A stretch of DNA of 64,000 nucleotides from Diphasiastrum complanatum (GCA_029204225.1 CM055106.1:19294149-19358148); one strand, 5' to 3'. Counted from the stretch's first letter, positions 14,901-29,900 are shown. Notes: generated by a model not told the origin, from the sequence alone. A program made the numbers and translations.

Positions 14901-17900
14901 TGAAATCAGAACTTTTGATGCTTGCATGTGATTGATTTACAGGGATTTAGGTCTGTTGTACTTAATAAAATGGTTTGATGGTTTTTGAACTAACTTAGGG
15001 GATTTTCACAAAATGCTTGGCCAATACTTTGCATGCACATTTTTTGAGGTGTAATGATGTTGTCCTAAGGTTGTCATGAAGTTTGGTTAGAATTGGACAC
15101 CATTAAGGGTCTCAAAAAAGTAAAACATAGTGTATTTTTGTGGATTTTTGAGCTTGAATAACTCTCAAATGATGGTCTGAACCTGTTAGATCTTTTTGCA
15201 AGCTGAAAGATATGATGGATTGCCTCTGAATCATGCATCCAATATGGTTGTGGGAGGCTTAAGCACCATTATCTTGAAGTTTTGTATGTTGAAGGAGTCC
15301 ATAAATGCAACTTTTGCATGATCTGAGCTTATGATTGCTTGTTGGACCTGATAGAAGCCTCTATGCCTCTCTAATGAACCTTAGAAGAGTGTTTGTAACC
15401 CTTGATTGGATGCTTATTGGGCTAGATAGAGATTTTTGATGAAACCACCTTGGAAAAGTACATACTTGGAAAATTTCAAAGGCAAGCATTTCCAGTTGAT
15501 GGAACTATTCGAGTTGATGGCAAATTTGATTTGGTTCATAGTGATGTATGTGGTTCAATGAGGACCGAATCCATTGGAAGGTGTAAATACTTTGTTACTT
15601 TTATTGATGACCTTTCAAGATTTACATGGATTTATCCTATGAAGGCAAAATCTGAAGTTTTTTAACGCTTTAAGGATATTTTTAGCAATGATAGAAAATC
15701 AGTTTGGGCACTCTTTGAAGATCTTACGTACCGACCGAGGAGGGGAATATATAAAGAATACGTTCATGCTCAAGGCAAAGGGCCTACCTCACAAGCTTTG
15801 GGCTGAAGTGGTTATAACGGCGGCATACATTAGTAATCGGTGTCCTACTAAAGCCTTGAAGGTATTAACTCCTTATGAAGTTTGGTATGGTAAGAAGCCT
15901 ACCGTGTCTCACTTTCGCATCTTTGGTTCCACGGCTTATTCTTTCATTCCCGATAAGCTTCGATCCAAACTTGATGATAAAGGAGTTAAGTGCATCTTTG
16001 TTGCCTCCTATAGTAGTGAAAGCAAGGGCTGTAAGTTGTTCAATTTGGATACTAATAAGCTCATAGTGAGTCGTGATGTTCATTTTGATGAAAATACTTC
16101 CTACGATGTTGCGCCCACTCATGTCATGAAAGGGGACTTCCCCCATCATGCATATGTTGAAATATTTCCAGATTTGGTTTTGCCATCTAATCGTGAAGAG
16201 GAGGGACTGCCATCTACTTCTAGTGGACAGCCCTCTACTTCTTCAATTTTGCAGCCCATAGTTCATCGTGAAGAACCTATTTATGGTGAAGAGCAGCATG
16301 TTGAAGACCTTAGACAGCAAGGTCCAAGTTCGGAAAACATTGGACAGCAAGGTCCAAGTTCAGAACACTTTGGACAGCAAAGTGTTGACAAAGGTAAGGC
16401 TGTTGGACAGCCCAAACCAGTCCCTAAATGGTTGTTGCAGACTTTGCAAGACAGCAAAGTGGATCATTTCTATGAAGGGAAGACTCGTGCCTCTACTAAA
16501 TCAGAAGAATTTGCTGATTTTTCCGATTTTGCTCTTACTTCTATTGAGGATGGTGCAGTAGAACCTGTTTTTTATGAGCAGGCCAAAGGAGTAAAATGTT
16601 AGGAGGATGCGATGCAAGAGGAGTATAACTCGCTCATGAAGAACCACACGTGGGTTCTTGTTGATCTTCCACATGGGGCTGGAATCTTCATCTCTCAACA
16701 ACGATACATTGAGCAGATGTCGAAGCAATCTTCTTTGTCGCTGCAAGGTGATGCATATGATATATGCATTAGTGAAAAGTTTCATACGAAACCTTTTCAA
16801 TTTGATATTTTAGCAGATCCATACTACGTAAAATAATATGAAATGACATAGCATCGTTTATCGATGGCTGTTTGAAATCATAGTATGTAAGTTCTTGAAA
16901 TATTACATTCCTAGAGACAAATACTACATTGGTGGATGGATTATAAACTCTATAAGCTTTATGTTCATTAGGATAGCCAATGAAAATACATTTATTTGTC
17001 CTATAATCTAGCTTCTTCCTAAGCTGTTTAGGAATGTGAACAAAACATATACAACCAAAGATTTTTAAATGGCTGACACTAGGCTTGTGCCCATGCCAAA
17101 CTTCATAAGAAGTTTTGTTATTGATGGCTTTGGTGCTAGATCAGTTCTACACGTAATAGGCTATGGCAGTAGCTTCTGCCCAGAACTTCGCAGGTAGGTG
17201 TGCTTGATGTAGCATGGATCTGGGTGAGTTGAGAAGAGTTCGATTCTTCTTTTCTGCAATCCCGTTCTGTTGAGGTGAATAGGAAGTGGTGAACTGTCTT
17301 CTAATACCATGTTCAGCTAGGTAATCGGACATCTCGTTAGAGATGTATTTGCCACCACCATCAGTTCGGAGTGCCTTCACTTTTGTAGACGTTTGTGTCT
17401 CAGTCATGGCCTTGAATCTCTAGATTTGTGCTTAATAAACATGACTGTAGACCATCTAGAATAGTCATCTATGAAAGTTATAAAATAGATTGCATCTTGT
17501 AAGGATGGAGTTGGCACTGGACCACAAAGATCGCTATGTACAAGATCCAATACATGCTTTGTTTTGATGGATTGTGATTTTGGAAACTTGCTTCTAGAGT
17601 GCTTCCCATAGATGCATGATTCACAAAAGAAAGATTTCCTATCTAATGAAGAAGGGAAATTCAGTCCATCAACTGAATTATTACAACGCATATAAGAAAG
17701 TGATCTTGTATTCACATGTCCAAATCGACTATGCCACAGAACAGCATTGTCGTTTAAATTTTCAATAGAGATACTAGCCTATGCAACTGAATTAGAGAGT
17801 ACGTAAAGATTTTCGACTCTAGTGCATGTTGTCAAAGTAGTATCTTCCTCGAGTATTGTACACTGCTCAAATGAGAAAGTAACAGTGTAGCCCTCATCAG

Positions 17901-20900
17901 TTATCTTAGAGACTGATAACAGGTTCTTTGATAACTGAGGAACATGAAGGACGTTAGTAACACAAATAGATAGATCGTTGTTGAAAGTGATCTTCATTGT
18001 TCCTTTGCCTTCCACGCATATGGTGCTTAAATCTCCAAGGTAGATGAATTGATCTCTGCTGTAAGCTGCATACTCGGTAAACATTCCTTGCGAGAGGTCA
18101 TGTGTTGGGTAGCGCCACTGTCCAGGTACTCCGAGGGACAACTTTGATGACGCCATCGTTGATGCATCTCTTCATAGTTTGCCTTGTAATGTTTTAGCTT
18201 ATTCTGCAACATTGATTCACCAGAGAATTCCCCCAATATTCTAATTTTGCTTTGGTCAGACCTAGACCTTGACATTTGGAGCTTGCCATTGTACTCTAAG
18301 GTGCTCATAGAATGATCTTAAGGTGCCATAAGGTCCATATGAGCAAAAATGGCAAGATCAAATGAGTTAGCACTTGGAGAGGCCCGCAAGTTGGATGGAA
18401 TTTCCAGTTACAATATTTGAAAGTTCAAAATGAAGAACATCGTTGTGGAGCAAGAGCTTTGGCACATTGTAACAAGCTTGGAGCAAAGATTAAATACGAC
18501 GTCAGCAAACCAAAGGGCTAAGTTGGAAAGAAGTTATCCTGTGATGACGAGAGTGAACTGGTGGATGCAACTTTATTTCGAACATAGATCAAATAGACCG
18601 GCCCAGAGTTTGTTCTCTCTTAATACCTGATTTTTTTTTCTAGTCTACAAACGGTGCAAAGAGGATGTCACACCTATGAGAGTTGGAGCTATATTGTGTA
18701 TCCAATCCACGTCAGAATCTAAAAGTTACAGCTTTGTGGCAGCAATTCTAGACATGTAACAATTTGCTTAAAAATTTTCTTGAAGCAAGGTCAAACTAGT
18801 AAACTATGACAAAATAGTAGAGAAAAAAATTGCATGTTGCCCTTTTTGAACAGGTGTATGCTTAGAATGCTCTATAAGTGCATTGACTAAGGATAAAAAT
18901 TAAGGTTATTAACTTCTCCATCAACACTAGAAGCATGCAACTTCATAGAGAGCATAGTCAAAATAAAAACAACAATGATTGCATTAGATATTGGACATTC
19001 TATTGACAATGCTCACCATGCAAGGATCATGAATGCTTTGCGAAAGTTCACTTTTTCTAGCGCATTTAGGAGTGGAGATGAATTGGAGCATCGAAATGGT
19101 ATGTGACGACTCCTATTAGAAGATTCATTTGAAATCAGACTACACGAAGTTTGCTTCTAGGGCTCAAAATCTCCAACTAGGCCATGTAGGAAATAGAAGC
19201 CAAAGGATCCAGGATCTTAACTATTCAATCACACAAAGCATTCTCAAAAGAAAGAGAGAGATGGCTAGAAAATTGTAGAAACTCGTGGACAGCCAAGGAG
19301 AATAGTCAGTATTGCTTACAAAAGCATTTCATACAAATGGGATGCACACATATATATATAGTCCAAGATGACTATCTAACTTCATGACTATTGGCTATCC
19401 AACTACTTGACTATTGGCTTTCCAACTACTTGACTATTGACTATCCAACTTTCTATGAGTTACATAGAAAGAATAAGGTACCTCCAATATGTCAAGTTGG
19501 GGTACTTAATGTCACAATTAGGCCTAGTGGACCCATGAGTCCCTACCAAGTTAATTTCATACTAACTTAGTTAACTCTAAGTTTAGTAGGCCTAATATAA
19601 TAAATGACCATGGTTACACAACTCTCGACATTTTGGGTCAAAGTAACCTATGGTAATGTAAGCAATTCCATTTACATTCCAACAACCTCCTAAAATGGAA
19701 ATGCATAACATAACATGAAGTAAATTCTCGAAAGAGAAAAATGCAACTTGTTGTCCGAACTTCATGTCGCCAAATAAACTTCGCACCGAAGTAGTCGAAA
19801 TCTCATCCCCATTCATGTCCAACATATAAAAGGAAAAGAATGCGTAATAATGAAGCATCAAGTCGAAGGGTGAGGATTTGCATGCTCCATCCAAAGTAGG
19901 GAACCAACATAAACTCGGCAATAAGTCGAAACATGGACTTGTAATCCATCATAGGCTCCCACATCAGTCGAAAATACTTCTTACCATAAGGACAATAAAA
20001 AAGAGTACCAAACTCTTTTGGCATCACATCCTCCCAAACCTTACCATCAATGACTTGCTCACATAGAATAGGCAATGTACCAACATCATGATGAGGAGTA
20101 AGTGTAGAACCAAATAGTTCCATCAATTGAAAAAGCTTGCCTTTGAAATTTTCCAAGTATGTATCCTTCGCATACATGTCCTTCGGGATGCTCAATATTA
20201 GGAATGTCTTCAACCATGTTGACTCTCTTCAACATCTTCAAGCTAGCAAAGTTGAGATGTCCAAACCTAGCATGCCATAATTCAGCCAACTCCAAAGAAT
20301 GTTCCCGAAGCAATGATCATAAGAGATCTCTTTGGGTCTTTGATAAGACATTTGTCTTCTTTGAATTCCACAACCAATCCTTGGTTCATAATTGTAAAGA
20401 CCGAAATGAGATTCTTTTTTATTTTGGAACATAAAGTACATTACGAATGTACTTTTCCTCACCATTGGGTAAGATAATGGGGATCACTCCAATACCTTTG
20501 ATAGGATAAGAGGTGTTATCAACACCTTGAACTTTGCTTCCATCATGCACTTTCACAAGCTTTGTGAAGACCTCTTTGTAATAAGTCATATGGCGTGTGG
20601 CATCGCTATCAATCACCCAATCAATAGATGAAAAAACAGCAAGTTGCAAAGCTGAAGATGAGCTATTTTCTGCTGAAAAACCAGCAAGTTTTGAAGTGGC
20701 AGAAATCTCGTCTTGAGGAGAGATGAGATTATTAGTGACAAAAGCATAATCATTATTTAAAAGATTGTCCTCCTTTCCAAATTGTTGTTCCAAAGTAATG
20801 ATTGCGATACTTGTATCGTTACCTATCTCTTTTTCCTTTGCAAGCCTCTTCCTACATTCTTTGATGTGATGTCCAAACTTCTTGCATAGTGGCACTTACC

Positions 20901-23900
20901 CTTCTTCTTGGAGTCTTGATCTTGAGCTTCCTTAGATTTTTGATCATCTTTGGAAGTTTTGAAAGAAGGCTTCCCTTTCCACTTGCCTTTGCCTTTGCTT
21001 TTTGCAAAAAAAGCTTGATCTTCTTGTTCACCAAAGTTGATCCTTGTTTGCTCTTCTTGAAGAAGTAAGCCAACAAGTTCGTCAAAGGAGATTTGCTGTC
21101 CCCTAAGAGAAATGCTCAATGATGACACAAATGGAAGGTAAGACTTAGGAAGACAGTTGAGAGTAATAGATACAGGTTGTGAGTTCTCAATCACCTCATC
21201 AATACTGAGAAGCTCCTCTCGAAGATCCTTGATCTTCGTCAAGTGGTTTGTAAGCAAATCACCTTCTTGCATCTTCAAGAGAAAGTTGATTTCGAAGATA
21301 TACCACTTTTGCCGCATTCTTTACTTGAAACATCTTGGCAAGAGTCTCCAAAGCACTTTTGGAAGTCTTGCATGATCTAATATGAGGAAGGATAGATCTC
21401 TTCACCGATAATGCAATGACGGAATGTGCTTGTGCATCTCGTCGATCCCACTTCTTTTGCTCATCGGAAGACACCTCCGTAGATAAAGAAGTAGTTGTTC
21501 TAGATGGTGTAATAGGTGCCAAGGTAGGCGGCCTCTCTTCGTCACCATTAACTACTTCCCACAAACCTTTAGCAATTAGAAGGTTCTTTATCATGTAGCA
21601 CCACAAGGAATAGTTTGTGCCATCCAGCCTATCTTCATTAAATAAAGAACCAATAGACTCCGATTCTTTAGCCATAACAGAAAAATCAGCTTGTAGTAGA
21701 TAGGAAATAGACTTTCCAAGACAAAATCTACTCAAAGGGCAGCAACCTCAAAGCTGAAATTATGAGCACAATAGATTGCAATACTCCACATGCAATTTGC
21801 TCAACAAGTAATGAAATAGGTGGCTGATTTCTGCACAAAAAACAAAATGCTCACAAATAGGTAGACTTCGAATGAAGCCAAAACCAAAACCAGAAATTTG
21901 TGGCTAAAAAGAGTGCACACTATGTGCATATAGAGCTAATGGTAGCGCCCTACTCCAAGCTCACCAACAAGGAAATTTCAGCAAGAAATGTGTCCAAAAC
22001 ACATGTATCTTCATTTAAGAAGTAAATCTGAAATTTTCAGCATGTAATTGAGTCAGGATCACATGCAATTGGTTTGAGCATGGGCGCCCTACTGCTGTAA
22101 AAATTACAGCAAATAAGGATCCTAAAACACTTGAAATGATGAGGGAAACAATAGATTATGATTTCATAAGATTAGCACAAGTTGAACCATCAAAATCCAT
22201 CAAAAATCTATGCTTGAACCTCACTAAATGGCCCAAATCCTTGAAGAAGGCTTCACACGTGTGAAAGTACGGCCTCCCACAGTCTGAGTACTGTACACCA
22301 GACCTACATTTAATCCTATAATCATTAGTAATCACAAGTACTCAAACAATTATGAACATAGAGAGCAATTGCACCATTATGAGAGAAAAAACATGAAATT
22401 GCTTGATTGATTTTGGTGAGATATCATCACCTATATATACATGATCCATCACGGTTTTGGGCAGGTATGAGTAGCCCTAAACCTATCCCTAATGCTAATT
22501 TTGGTGGATCTTTCATCCCTACCAAGTTAGGGTTGGAATCTTGGAGATCCCTCAACAATGCAAAAATTACCAAAAATAGCTCCTATTTTTTCTCCCTTGT
22601 ATCTAAGCATAATTTGGACTCATTCCAAAGGTTCTAACACTTAGGTCTACTTGAGAACATCCTTATGAATGGAATCCTATGCTATTTGGCACGTGTGACA
22701 AGCCACATCATGACCATCTAACTATTTACAAGTCATATGACCAAAACTAGTCAAGCTAGAATTGTGAATTTTTAACACTCCTCCTCACTATCTAGCTTTG
22801 GTTCAATCATTGCTTTACTAATCACTCCAAGTGATGATCTGAACTTCATAAAAGGTGTCTTTTGAAGTGGTTTAGTAAGTAGATCAGCTACACATTCATT
22901 GCTTGGAACATGCTCCAAAGCAATCTCCTTGGCTTGCACCATTTCTCTCACAAAGTGATGGCATATCTCAATGTGCTTAGATCTTGCATGGAAGATTGGG
23001 TTAGATGCAAGGTGTTGGGCTGATATATTGTCATTGTAGATGATTGGTGCCTCCTCTGAATCCATGATCTTTAGTTCCACCAATAATCTCTTGATCCAAA
23101 GTACCTCCTTTGTAGTGGTTGTCAAAGCTTTGTACTCGGCCTCGGTTGAAGATAGAGATATAGTTTCTTGCTTTTTTGAAAGCCATGAAACCACACCTTC
23201 TCCTATGAAAGTTGAATAGGCACTTGTTGATTTTCTATCCCTCTTGTCCCCTGCAAAATCTGAATCACTAAATGCATGAAGGTTAATCACATCTCCTCTA
23301 TATAGAATCCCAAAATCCAATGTACCCGAGATGTATCTTAGAATCCTCTTAGCCTTTTTCCAATGGATATTCAATGGCTTTTGCATGGATTGGCTCAACC
23401 TACATACACTAAAGCTAAGATCTGGTCTAGTTATAGTGATCCACATTAAGGAACCTATAAGTTGCCTAAACAAAGTGATGTCCATGAAGGATCTTTCATC
23501 ATCTTCATTTGGCACTTTTACATCTTGCTCCATTGGTGTGTCAACACTTTTGCATACTTCCATCTTAAACTTCTTCAAAAGACTTTGAGCATAGTTTACT
23601 TGACTTATAAAGATAAAATCAGACCCTCTAAGTACTTCTATGCCTAAGATGAAGTGAAGACACCCTAGATCTACCATCTTGAACTCTAAGGATAGATCTA
23701 TCTTGATTTTTTCAATACCATCAACACTATTTCCACTAATGATGATGTCATCTACATAAATGAGTAAAAGTACAATACCAACATCATCAAACTTAATGTA
23801 AAGAGTGGGATCATATTCACTTTGAACAAAAGAAAGTGAAATAAGATAGCAATGTAATCTTGAATTCCAAGATCTCGAGGCTTGCTTCAAGCCATAGATG

Positions 23901-26900
23901 CTTCTTTGGAGATGGCATACTTTGTTCTCCATTCCATGCTTGATGAACCCTTGTGGCTGCTCCATATAGATATCCTCTTCCAAAAAACCATTCAAGAAAG
24001 CATTAGAGACATCCATTTGACATAGAATCCATCCAAAATGTGATGCAAGTGCAATGATTAGTCTTATTGTGACCATCTTGGCCACGGGTGCAAAAGTTTC
24101 CTCATAGTCTATCCCTCTCTCTTGAGCATAACCTTTTGCAACTAATCTTGCTTTATGTTTGTTAACACTCCCATTTGCATTCAACTTAAGCTTGAAGACC
24201 CACTTGCATCCTATTACATTCCTTTGAGGTCTCTCAACAAGCAACCAAGTTTCATTCTCAATCAAGGCATCATACTCATCCAACATAGCTTTATACCATT
24301 CTTTGGAGTTCAATGCATCTTCAACATTAGACGGTTCTTCAAAACTAGATAAAGCATAAGAAGTGGATGAGATACCCTCAACTTGCTGTCCTTTGCCTTG
24401 ATATGTGAGCCTTGATGGCTCCACTTTTGCCCTTGAAGATCTCCTTGGTGTAGTAGGTGGGTTTGGTGCTTGCTCCTCCATGAGCTCCTCCTCAAAACCA
24501 AGATCTTGCTCCTCAACCATCTTCTTCTTGATTGTTGGAGCACTTGAGCCTTCTTCAAGCATATGCATATGATGTTCATCAAAGATGACATCCCTTGAAA
24601 CAACAAATTTGTTCAAGGATGGGAGATAGACTTTGTAGCCCTTGCTTGAGCTTGCATATCCAAGCATGATCCCTCTTGTGGAAGATGGATCCTCCTTGTT
24701 TCTTGTTTCCAATGGCACATGCACATAACATATACACCCAAAAACTTTCAAGTGATTAAGATTGGGTTTCTTTCCATACAACATCTCATAAGGAGTTTTG
24801 CCTTCAATTGCTTTGCAAGACACCCTATTCATCAAGTAGTTTGCACATACAAGAGACTCACCCCAAAAGGATTTGGGCAAACAAGCATCTAATCTTAAAG
24901 CCTTAGAACATTCACATAATGTTCTATTCCTTCTTTCAGCAACTCCATTTTGTTGAGGAGTGTAAGGACAAGAAGTCTCTTTCTTGATCCCTTCCTCCTC
25001 ACAAAAGGCCTTGAACTCATTGGAGATGAATTCTCCACCATTGTCACTTCTAAGAATCTTGATGCTATGATTATGATGCTTTTCCACAAACAACTTGAAC
25101 TTTACAAAAGTATCAAATACTTGAGACTTGAAAGAAAGTAAGAACACCCAACAATATCTTGAGTAGTCATCAATGAAGGTTAAAAACATGGATGAACCTC
25201 CATTAGATTTGGTGCTAGCAATGTGCACATCCGAGTGTATGAGTTCAAGAGGATGAGATGACTTTGTGATGGAGTTAGGAAACACCTTCTTATGTGCCTT
25301 GGATAAGGCACAAGCTTCACAAACCTTGTCTTCCTTCCCAATAGACCTTGGTAGGCCTAAAGCATACTCCTCCTTGATCATAGCCTCCATGGAACCCGAG
25401 TTGACATGTCCAAGTCTTTTGTGCCATAAAGTAAAGGTAGATATCTTGCTCTTCTCGGCCAACATGACAACATTAGTATCCACAAATGCATCCAGCTTAT
25501 AAAGTTTGCCAAGTCTAGTGCCCTTAGCCACTATCTTACCCTTCTTCTTGATGAAACATTACTACCAACTCCTTCAATCTTACAAGCTTCATCATTTGCT
25601 GTATAGATAGACTTTATAGGTCCATCATAAGATAAGAGAGAAGAGAAAAACTCCCTTTTACTAGTCATGTGTGAACTAGCACCCGAGTCAATCCACCAAG
25701 GATCTTCTCCTTTGAAGCTTGTTGAAGAAAATATGGACATCATGAGAGAGTCCTCATGTGAACTCTCCTCCTCCTCCTCTTTGCTCATGTTGGCTTGGCT
25801 TTGATCTTGCTTCCTCTTGAAGCATTCCGAGGCATAATGCCCCATCTTGCTACAATAGTAGCACTTCACCTTTGATTTGTCCTTCTTGACTTTGGTGGTT
25901 GATGGAGGTGCCTTTGGGGGTCCTTCTTGATCCTCAAGCTTTGTAGACTTCTTGAATGTTGATCCTTTGCCTTTGGACTTGCCTTTGCCTTTGGTGAAGA
26001 GAGCTTGGTCATCTCCACCTTGGATGGAAAGCCTATCCATCCTCTCTTGCATTTGGCTCCTTCTTGATTCCTCGGCCATGAGTGTGCCTTGGAGTTCTTC
26101 AAGTATGGGTAGCTTACCCATAATTGCATATCCCTGAACCAAATTGTCAAATTCAAAGCTTAGTCCATTCAATATGAGTTGAACAAGCTCTTCATCCTTG
26201 ATAGGGTCACCTATAAAGGCTAGCTCTTTGTTCAATTCCTTTACTCTTAGGACAAAAGTATGTGCACTCTCTCCTTTCTTTTGATAGCTTCTATAGATTT
26301 GATTCTTCAAAGCTAACATTCTAGTTTGGTTCTTGGATTCATAGACCTTTGCAAAGTCTCCCAAGCATCTTGAGCTGAAGTGCAATCTCCTACCTCTCTT
26401 AAGAGTTCATTTGCAACATTCATTTTTATGCAATGTAGTGCAACATTGCACCTCTTGATGTATTTGGCTTTTTCTTGAGGATGAATAGGTTCACCCTCCT
26501 TACCATTTACAATTTCCATCAGATCTTGCATGATCATGATAGATTCCATTCTAACTTTCCATATGGAATAGTTAGTTTTGTTGAGCCTTTCATGAGTATC
26601 CAAAAGATATGCATTTATAGATGCCATCTAGTCTCCTAATCAAGGACTTGACACAAATGAAGGTTACTTCTATTGATTTGATTGAAGGTCTACCTTATCC
26701 CACTTCTTAGGGACCTGAAAAAATCAGTAATAGACTTCCTATAAAGATCTAAGAATGATCTCTAACAAAATCAAATCATAGAATACTAGAAACAATGCAC
26801 TTGCTTGATTGAAGTAGACAATACTAGTAGAATTGCCCCTCTTTCTATAAAGAACATTAAAGCTTCCAAATGATCTGATCAAGAGTGAATTTCAGCAACC

Positions 26901-29900
26901 TAATATACTTCCAAAATCACTTGTAAAAGATCTAAATGGAACTTAATGAGGATGCAACACAATCTACTATCCAATCACAAGCAAAAAATGATCAAAATTG
27001 ATGAAAAATTGATCTAATTTGGTGCATAAGTCAAGCAATGGTTGGACTGAACCTAAATCACTTTAGGAGCTGCCTACTACACCTTAGAACAGCCTTGAAG
27101 AGTCCCCAAAACTCTGATCTTCCCTCTCCTTGAATGCTAGAAAGCCTTCTCTATGAAATCACCTCCAAAACTCGCTTAGAAATCAATGCTTGGAGCAAGC
27201 AAAACTTGCTATCTTGGTAATGTGAATTGAATTCAACTTTGCCTCTGGTTTTAGACACCTAAACACCTGCAAATGAAGTCACACAACACCAATCTCCAAT
27301 GTATTTGACTCACTTTGAGTTCTAGAATCAATACTAGATGCTAAGATCCAATCTACACAAGATTTAGATCAAAAATTGTGATCAAATTGAATGCAAACCA
27401 AGGATTTAGCTCATTTCAGCCTTTAGGCTCTGATACCATGTAAAAATTACAGCAAATAAGGATCCTAAAACACTTGAAATGATGAGGGAAACAATAGATT
27501 ATGATTTCATAAGATTAGCACAAGTTGAACCATCAAAATCCATCAAAAATCTATGCTTGAACCTCACTAAATGGCCCAAATCCTTGAAAAAGGCTTCACA
27601 CGTGTGAAAGTACGGCCTCCCACAGTCTGAGTACTGTACACCAGACCTACATTCAATCCTATAATCATTAGTAATCACAAGTACTCAAACAATTATGAAA
27701 ATAGAGAGCAATTGCACCATTATGAGAAAAAAAACATGAAATTGCTTGATTGATTTTGGTGAGATATCATCACCTATATATACATGATCCATCACGGTTT
27801 TGGGCAGGTATGAGTAGCCCTAAACCTATCCCTAATGCTAATTTTGGTGGATCTTTCATCCCTACCAAGTTAGGGTTAGAATCTTGGAGATCCCTCAACA
27901 ATGCAAAAATTACCAAAAATAGCTCCTATTTTTTCTCCCTTGTATCTAAGCATAATTTGGACTCATTCCAAAGGTTCTAACACTTAGGTCTACTTGAGAA
28001 CATCCTTATGAATGGAATCCTATGCTATTTGGCACGTGTGACAAGCCACATCATGACCATCTAACTATTTACAAGTCATATGACCAAAACTAGTCAAGCT
28101 AGAATTGTGAATTTTTAACAACTGCTAGCTCTCAAATAGGTGAAGGTGGCCTGCAATTTCCTGCAAAAATCAGCAGCTTGATGATTTTCTGCAACCAAAA
28201 GGGGAAGAAGATAGCTTCCTATTGGGCGCCCTCCTGCAAGCAATATGATCACCTAAAGGCTCTGATACCATGTAGGAAATAGAAGCCAAAGGATCTTAAC
28301 TATTCAATCACACAAAGCATTCTCAAAAGAAAGAGAGAGATGGCTAGAAACCCTCTTGTAGAAACTCGTGGACAGCCAAGGAGAATAGTGCCATTGGCTA
28401 TCCAACTACTTGACTATTGACTATCCAACTTTCTATAAGTTACATAGAAAGAATAAGGTACCTCCAATATGTCAAGTTGGGGTACTTAATGTCACAATTA
28501 GGCCTAGTGGACCCATGAGTCCCTACCAAATTAACTTCATACTAACTTAGCTAACTCTAAGTTTAGTAGGCCTAATATAATAAATGACCATGGTTACACA
28601 ACTCTCGACCTTTTGCGTCAAAGTAACCTATGGTAATGTAAGCAATTCCATTTACATTCCAACACGCCATAGTTTGATGGTCTCTTTGCATTTCCTATTT
28701 CAAGGTTATTGTTGACTTTATCATATTTCTTGAAGAGATTGTCATTGTAGAATCTGTGAGAATTCAAATCATGAAGCTCTTCTAGATTGTTGGTGCTTAG
28801 GGACATGTTCAAAACTTGCAACATACTTTTTCTTGTATTGATCCAACACCTCACCACTATGGGAAATCAAGTTGTTGGACCCCGTTGGCTAAGTGTTGGG
28901 TGTCTTTGAACACCATTCTAAATTTGGTAGTTTTCAACAATGTTTATTCTTAATCCTTAGTAATTGGAAATGGCCATAGCATTCTTCACCCCTTGAACTA
29001 GTTCTGTCCTTAGAAGTGAAAGTTAGGGAGATTCTTCTTTAAGCTTTCAACTCTTCCCCAAGAGCCATCATCCTTAGTCCGACCTTTTCTTAGTACTCAA
29101 AGATACTATAATTTCTCAATTGGTTATCACTTATGTTTTTGAGGTTTCAAAGGTAGACTGAGCGATAAATCCTTAGTCCATAGCAATAGGAGATCCAGGT
29201 TGAAAACCATAGATAAGCATAAATAGATCATAATTTGTAGTAGATTATTTTCTACTAATATGAGCAAACTCCATCAAAGGGAAATAATCTTCCTAGCGAG
29301 ATTGCCTGTTAGACTCATATGCCTTGAATATATCGATTGGAGCTAAATAACTAAATTTTGAGTTTATCAAAAAATTGATCTAATTTTTTCCCAATCAAAA
29401 ACCAAGAAGTTTTCATTATTTCTAAGAATTGTTGCATTTTCAAACAATCCTGAACATATATGGTTCGTCAATCATAACCACTTAGATTCTGAATCATGAT
29501 TCATCAATCATAATCTATTGGATTCTCAAGTCACCCATGATTATTAGAGCATGCAGGAGTGTGTGTTCAAAATACACAACCCAAGAGAATATAAGAATCA
29601 TTTTGAAGTCTCTTTGCCTAGGAAAGTTCTAAACTTCAGGAATATTCCTCATATTGGATACTTATTATGAAATATGAGTCATCTCAAGCTTATATTTCAT
29701 TTAGCAAGAAAAGACAAAAAGCATACCAAAATTGTTTTGATATCAATTTTCTTCAAACCACATGAAACTTTGAAGCTTCAATCTAGACAATTTAGATATC
29801 CAAAGTTTAGTTGGATTCCCTCACAATTTAGTTATTATTCTTGGGTTTGTTGATGTTGGCACCCAATAGAGCTCTCTAGGGTACCTACACTAACAAAGAA

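Larger units (their letters stand above)
22096..28120 (-). mobile_element. Copia A, young full-length Ty1/copia element (6025 bp)
   Basis: Two 682-bp LTRs (22096-22777 and 27439-28120) differ at five positions by eye, about 0.7%. The target duplication ACTGC is exact (22091-22095 and 28121-28125). The PBS directly abuts the 5' LTR at 27438, and the PPT GTGAGGAGGAG directly abuts the 3' LTR at 22778. Inside are gag and pol in normal copia order (protease, integrase, RT, RNase H). Despite its youth, Gag has a one-base deletion and the protease lacks its second half. It inserted into the untranslated leader of Copia B. Confidence 0.95.
19185..28664 (-). mobile_element. Copia B, deletion derivative hosting Copia A
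   Basis: The LTRs run TGTAGGAAATAG...CATTCCAACA on the plus strand. The left LTR is 19185-19684 (500 bp) and the right is 28271-28664 (394 bp, missing about 106 bp). The primer-binding site is at 28259-28270 and the PPT beside 19685. The flanks GGCCA (19180-19184) and CGCCA (28665-28669) suggest a five-base target duplication with one change. Removing Copia A leaves about 3.45 kb: gag, protease and pre-integrase, then an abrupt switch to unrelated DNA. Integrase, RT and RNase H are absent. Confidence 0.85.

Noticed and set aside
16840-18630. One composite copia from the minus-strand PR/IN and plus-strand gag
   Set aside because: Orientations oppose, and the gag fragment points away from the protease end. 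They are treated as separate remnants.
22407-22637. 76-codon plus-strand frame, repeated at 27750-27980
   Set aside because: It lies inside the Copia A LTRs on the strand opposite to the element. Its duplication only reflects the LTR pair.
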